The notes under the pieces were generated by a model. That model was not told where the DNA came from and made no database searches. It saw nothing but the letters and a program-made list of their open reading frames with translations. Shown one piece after another: positions 62,658 through 64,000 of a stretch of 64,000 nt of DNA. Origin of the DNA: Pontibacter silvestris (GTDB taxonomy: Bacteria; Bacteroidota; Bacteroidia; Cytophagales; Hymenobacteraceae); the NCBI RefSeq assembly GCF_020907275.1, contig NZ_JAJJWI010000021.1, positions 1 to 64,000 on the forward strand, in the 5' to 3' direction. The position numbers were made by a program, and so were the translations under genes. Positions within the stretch are counted from its first letter, which is position 1, and every line of letters begins with the position of its first letter.

Positions 62658-63740
62658 CTACAACACCTCTTCAGATGTTCTAACTTCACGGATGCTCAGG
62701 TCAGAGCCTGGGCGCACCTGCAAAATACCAGATCTGATAATGGTATCACCAGGGGCAATACCTTCTGTTATCTGGATCATGGTTTCTGAGCGCTGGCCTA
62801 TTTTTACCATCTGTGGAACGGCTTTGCCACTTTTAGATAAAAACACTTTCTGGCCAGTCGCCTCCGGAATAATGGCTTCTGTTGGTATAAGTATGGCCTC
62901 TTCCATCTCTTTCAGGGCAAGACTTACTTTCACAAACGCACCAGGCCTTACTTCCTGATTCTTGTTATCGAACAGCGCACGCACCTGCAGAGTTCGAGTA
63001 GCAGGGTCTATGTTAGGCTGTATGGCGTATACTTTTGCATTGTATGTCTCAGGGCTGCCCTCAGAAGAGAAAGTAATATCTGCACCCTCTTTTACCTGAT
63101 GGCTGTAGCGGCCAGGTATGGCAAAGTCAATTTTTACAGGGCTGACATCCACAATACGGGCTATAGGTGTAGTGGCAGAAACATAACTTCCTTCACTAAC
63201 TTGTCGGAGGCCGACCACACCATCGAAAGGAGCACGCACATAAGCTTTAGCAAGAGAGGCTTTCAGTGCCTGAATATCAGCTGTGGCCGTAGCAAGCTGG
63301 TTGCTTACCTGGTCGTACTCCTGCTTACTAATATAGTCTTTTTCAAGCAGCGTGCGCTGGCGTTCTTCCATGTCTTGGTACAGTTTCTGGTTCGACTGTA
63401 GCTTTTGTAGCTGCGCCCGCATTTCTTCGTCATTTACTGTTAAGAGCAACTGGCCTTTTTGTACCCGGTTTCCTTCTTCGAAATTGATACCTGTTACACG
63501 GCCTGCAACCTCGCTTCGGAGTTCTACTTCCTCATTAGCTAACACAGTACCTGTAGTTGTGATTTTGTTCTGGTAAGCTGTGGAGGAAACTACATATACA
63601 TCAACGGCTACTTTTTTTGCTAACGGTCCGCCAGTAGCAGCTTGTGCTTGTTTTTCATTCTTAAATACTTTACTTGCCAATAAGTATACTGCAGCAGCAG
63701 CAACTACCAGTATAAGTATAGTTTTAACTGTTTTGTTCAT
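62658..63740 (-). CDS. RND periplasmic adaptor (membrane fusion protein)
   Basis: Links the RND pump to the TolC-like channel. An N-terminal membrane anchor (VKTILILVVAAAAVYLLASKVF) is followed by a lipoyl-like half (ELRSEVAGRVTGINFEEGNRVQKGQLL), an alpha-hairpin (about 105-170), the second lipoyl half (RAPFDGVVGLRQVSEGSYV) and beta-barrel and membrane-proximal domains. The length of 360 residues is normal. First gene of the operon; 201 bases separate it from the pump. No TetR- or MarR-type regulator lies within the window upstream. Confidence 0.93.
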   Translation of the reverse strand: MNKTVKTILILVVAAAAVYLLASKVFKNEKQAQAATGGPLAKKVAVDVYVVSSTAYQNKITTTGTVLANEEVELRSEVAGRVTGINFEEGNRVQKGQLLLTVNDEEMRAQLQKLQSNQKLYQDMEERQRTLLEKDYISKQEYDQVSNQLATATADIQALKASLAKAYVRAPFDGVVGLRQVSEGSYVSATTPIARIVDVSPVKIDFAIPGRYSHQVKEGADITFSSEGSPETYNAKVYAIQPNIDPATRTLQVRALFDNKNQEVRPGAFVKVSLALKEMEEAILIPTEAIIPEATGQKVFLSKSGKAVPQMVKIGQRSETMIQITEGIAPGDTIIRSGILQVRPGSDLSIREVRTSEEVL

Positions 63741-64000
63741 TTAGGGTTAGTCCGGGTTATGTTTAGTTAGTGCTTAGTTGTATGCTATCATAAAAGGAAT
63801 CATAACAAAGCTGAGAAGCGTTACCTAAGGCAAGTTCAGCCATAGCCGTAATTAGCCGTTTAAAGTTACAACAATATCAACTTATTATAAAGGGAGAAAA
63901 TGCTTCCTCTACCAACTCCCTTATTTATAAGACAAACGGGAGAGGAATTGGTTTAAAATGGATTAAGAAATAATGAGTGAAAACAAAAAGAATTTTTTTG
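63741..64000. other. Upstream region of the RND operon, to the window end
   Basis: No gene visible. It should hold the operon promoter; no well-spaced consensus was found. Confidence 0.35.

Noticed and set aside
1..64000. CRISPR arrays, rRNA genes, prophage genes or an intact insertion sequence
   Set aside because: No regularly spaced direct repeats, no rRNA sequence and no phage structural genes were seen; the one transposase trace is degenerate.

Overview
The window looks like chromosome of a Bacteroidota bacterium, most likely a Cytophagales/Hymenobacteraceae member close to Pontibacter (genus-level placement is inference). Four promoters match or nearly match the Bacteroidota form (TTTG, 19 bases, TAnnTTTG). 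Shine-Dalgarno sites are weak or absent. The protein set (MG2/TonB-plug chimera, TIGR03571-type luciferase-like protein, rhamnose aldolase/dehydrogenase fusion, SUF system without ISC) also fits that group. No phage, CRISPR array or intact insertion sequence is visible. The only RNA gene found is one tRNA-Ser(UGA).

Layout. 0-16 kb is mostly housekeeping: proline dehydrogenase; an aroB-aroA pair; a helical-backbone metal receptor; an M42 aminopeptidase; an acyl-CoA carboxylase beta subunit; ClpC; a WbqC-family protein; a lipid A-type acyltransferase; a YciO-type protein; MltG; and a thioesterase-YihY pair. 16.5-19.4 kb holds tRNA-Ser, then a somewhat GC-richer accessory patch with an FUSC-type transporter, a broken pirin gene and a discoidin-like protein. 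19.7-25.1 kb has a large surface MG2/TonB-plug protein, a TerB-like protein and an exported gamma-glutamyltransferase. 26.1-28.3 kb has a protein made of eight helicase-associated (HA) repeats with no helicase, followed by a decayed IS3-family element. 28.5-33.7 kb groups cold- and light-related genes: two cold-shock-domain proteins, a fatty-acid desaturase, an aldo/keto reductase and a BLUF blue-light sensor. 34.1-40.1 kb is a complete sufABCDSE-DUF59 operon. 40.5-45.7 kb is accessory: a diadenylate-cyclase-like sensor protein, two luciferase-like monooxygenases under an ArsR regulator with visible operator-like sites, a TonB C-terminal fragment and a hypothetical gene. 46.0-54.8 kb is a seven-gene operon running from L-rhamnose uptake through L-lactaldehyde and L-lactate to pyruvate (rhaT, rhaEW, rhaI, rhaB, lutABC). 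55.3-57.9 kb is a four-PAS histidine kinase with an overlapping single-domain response regulator. 58.0-63.7 kb is an RND efflux operon (adaptor, pump, TolC-like channel).

Genes work together most clearly in three operons: SUF (Fe-S cluster assembly), rha-lut (a deoxysugar converted to central metabolites, with LutABC itself needing Fe-S clusters) and the RND tripartite pump. The best leads for new biology are the DAC-like protein with an altered GTRH motif, the stand-alone HA-repeat protein, and the ArsR operator pair controlling luciferase-like enzymes.
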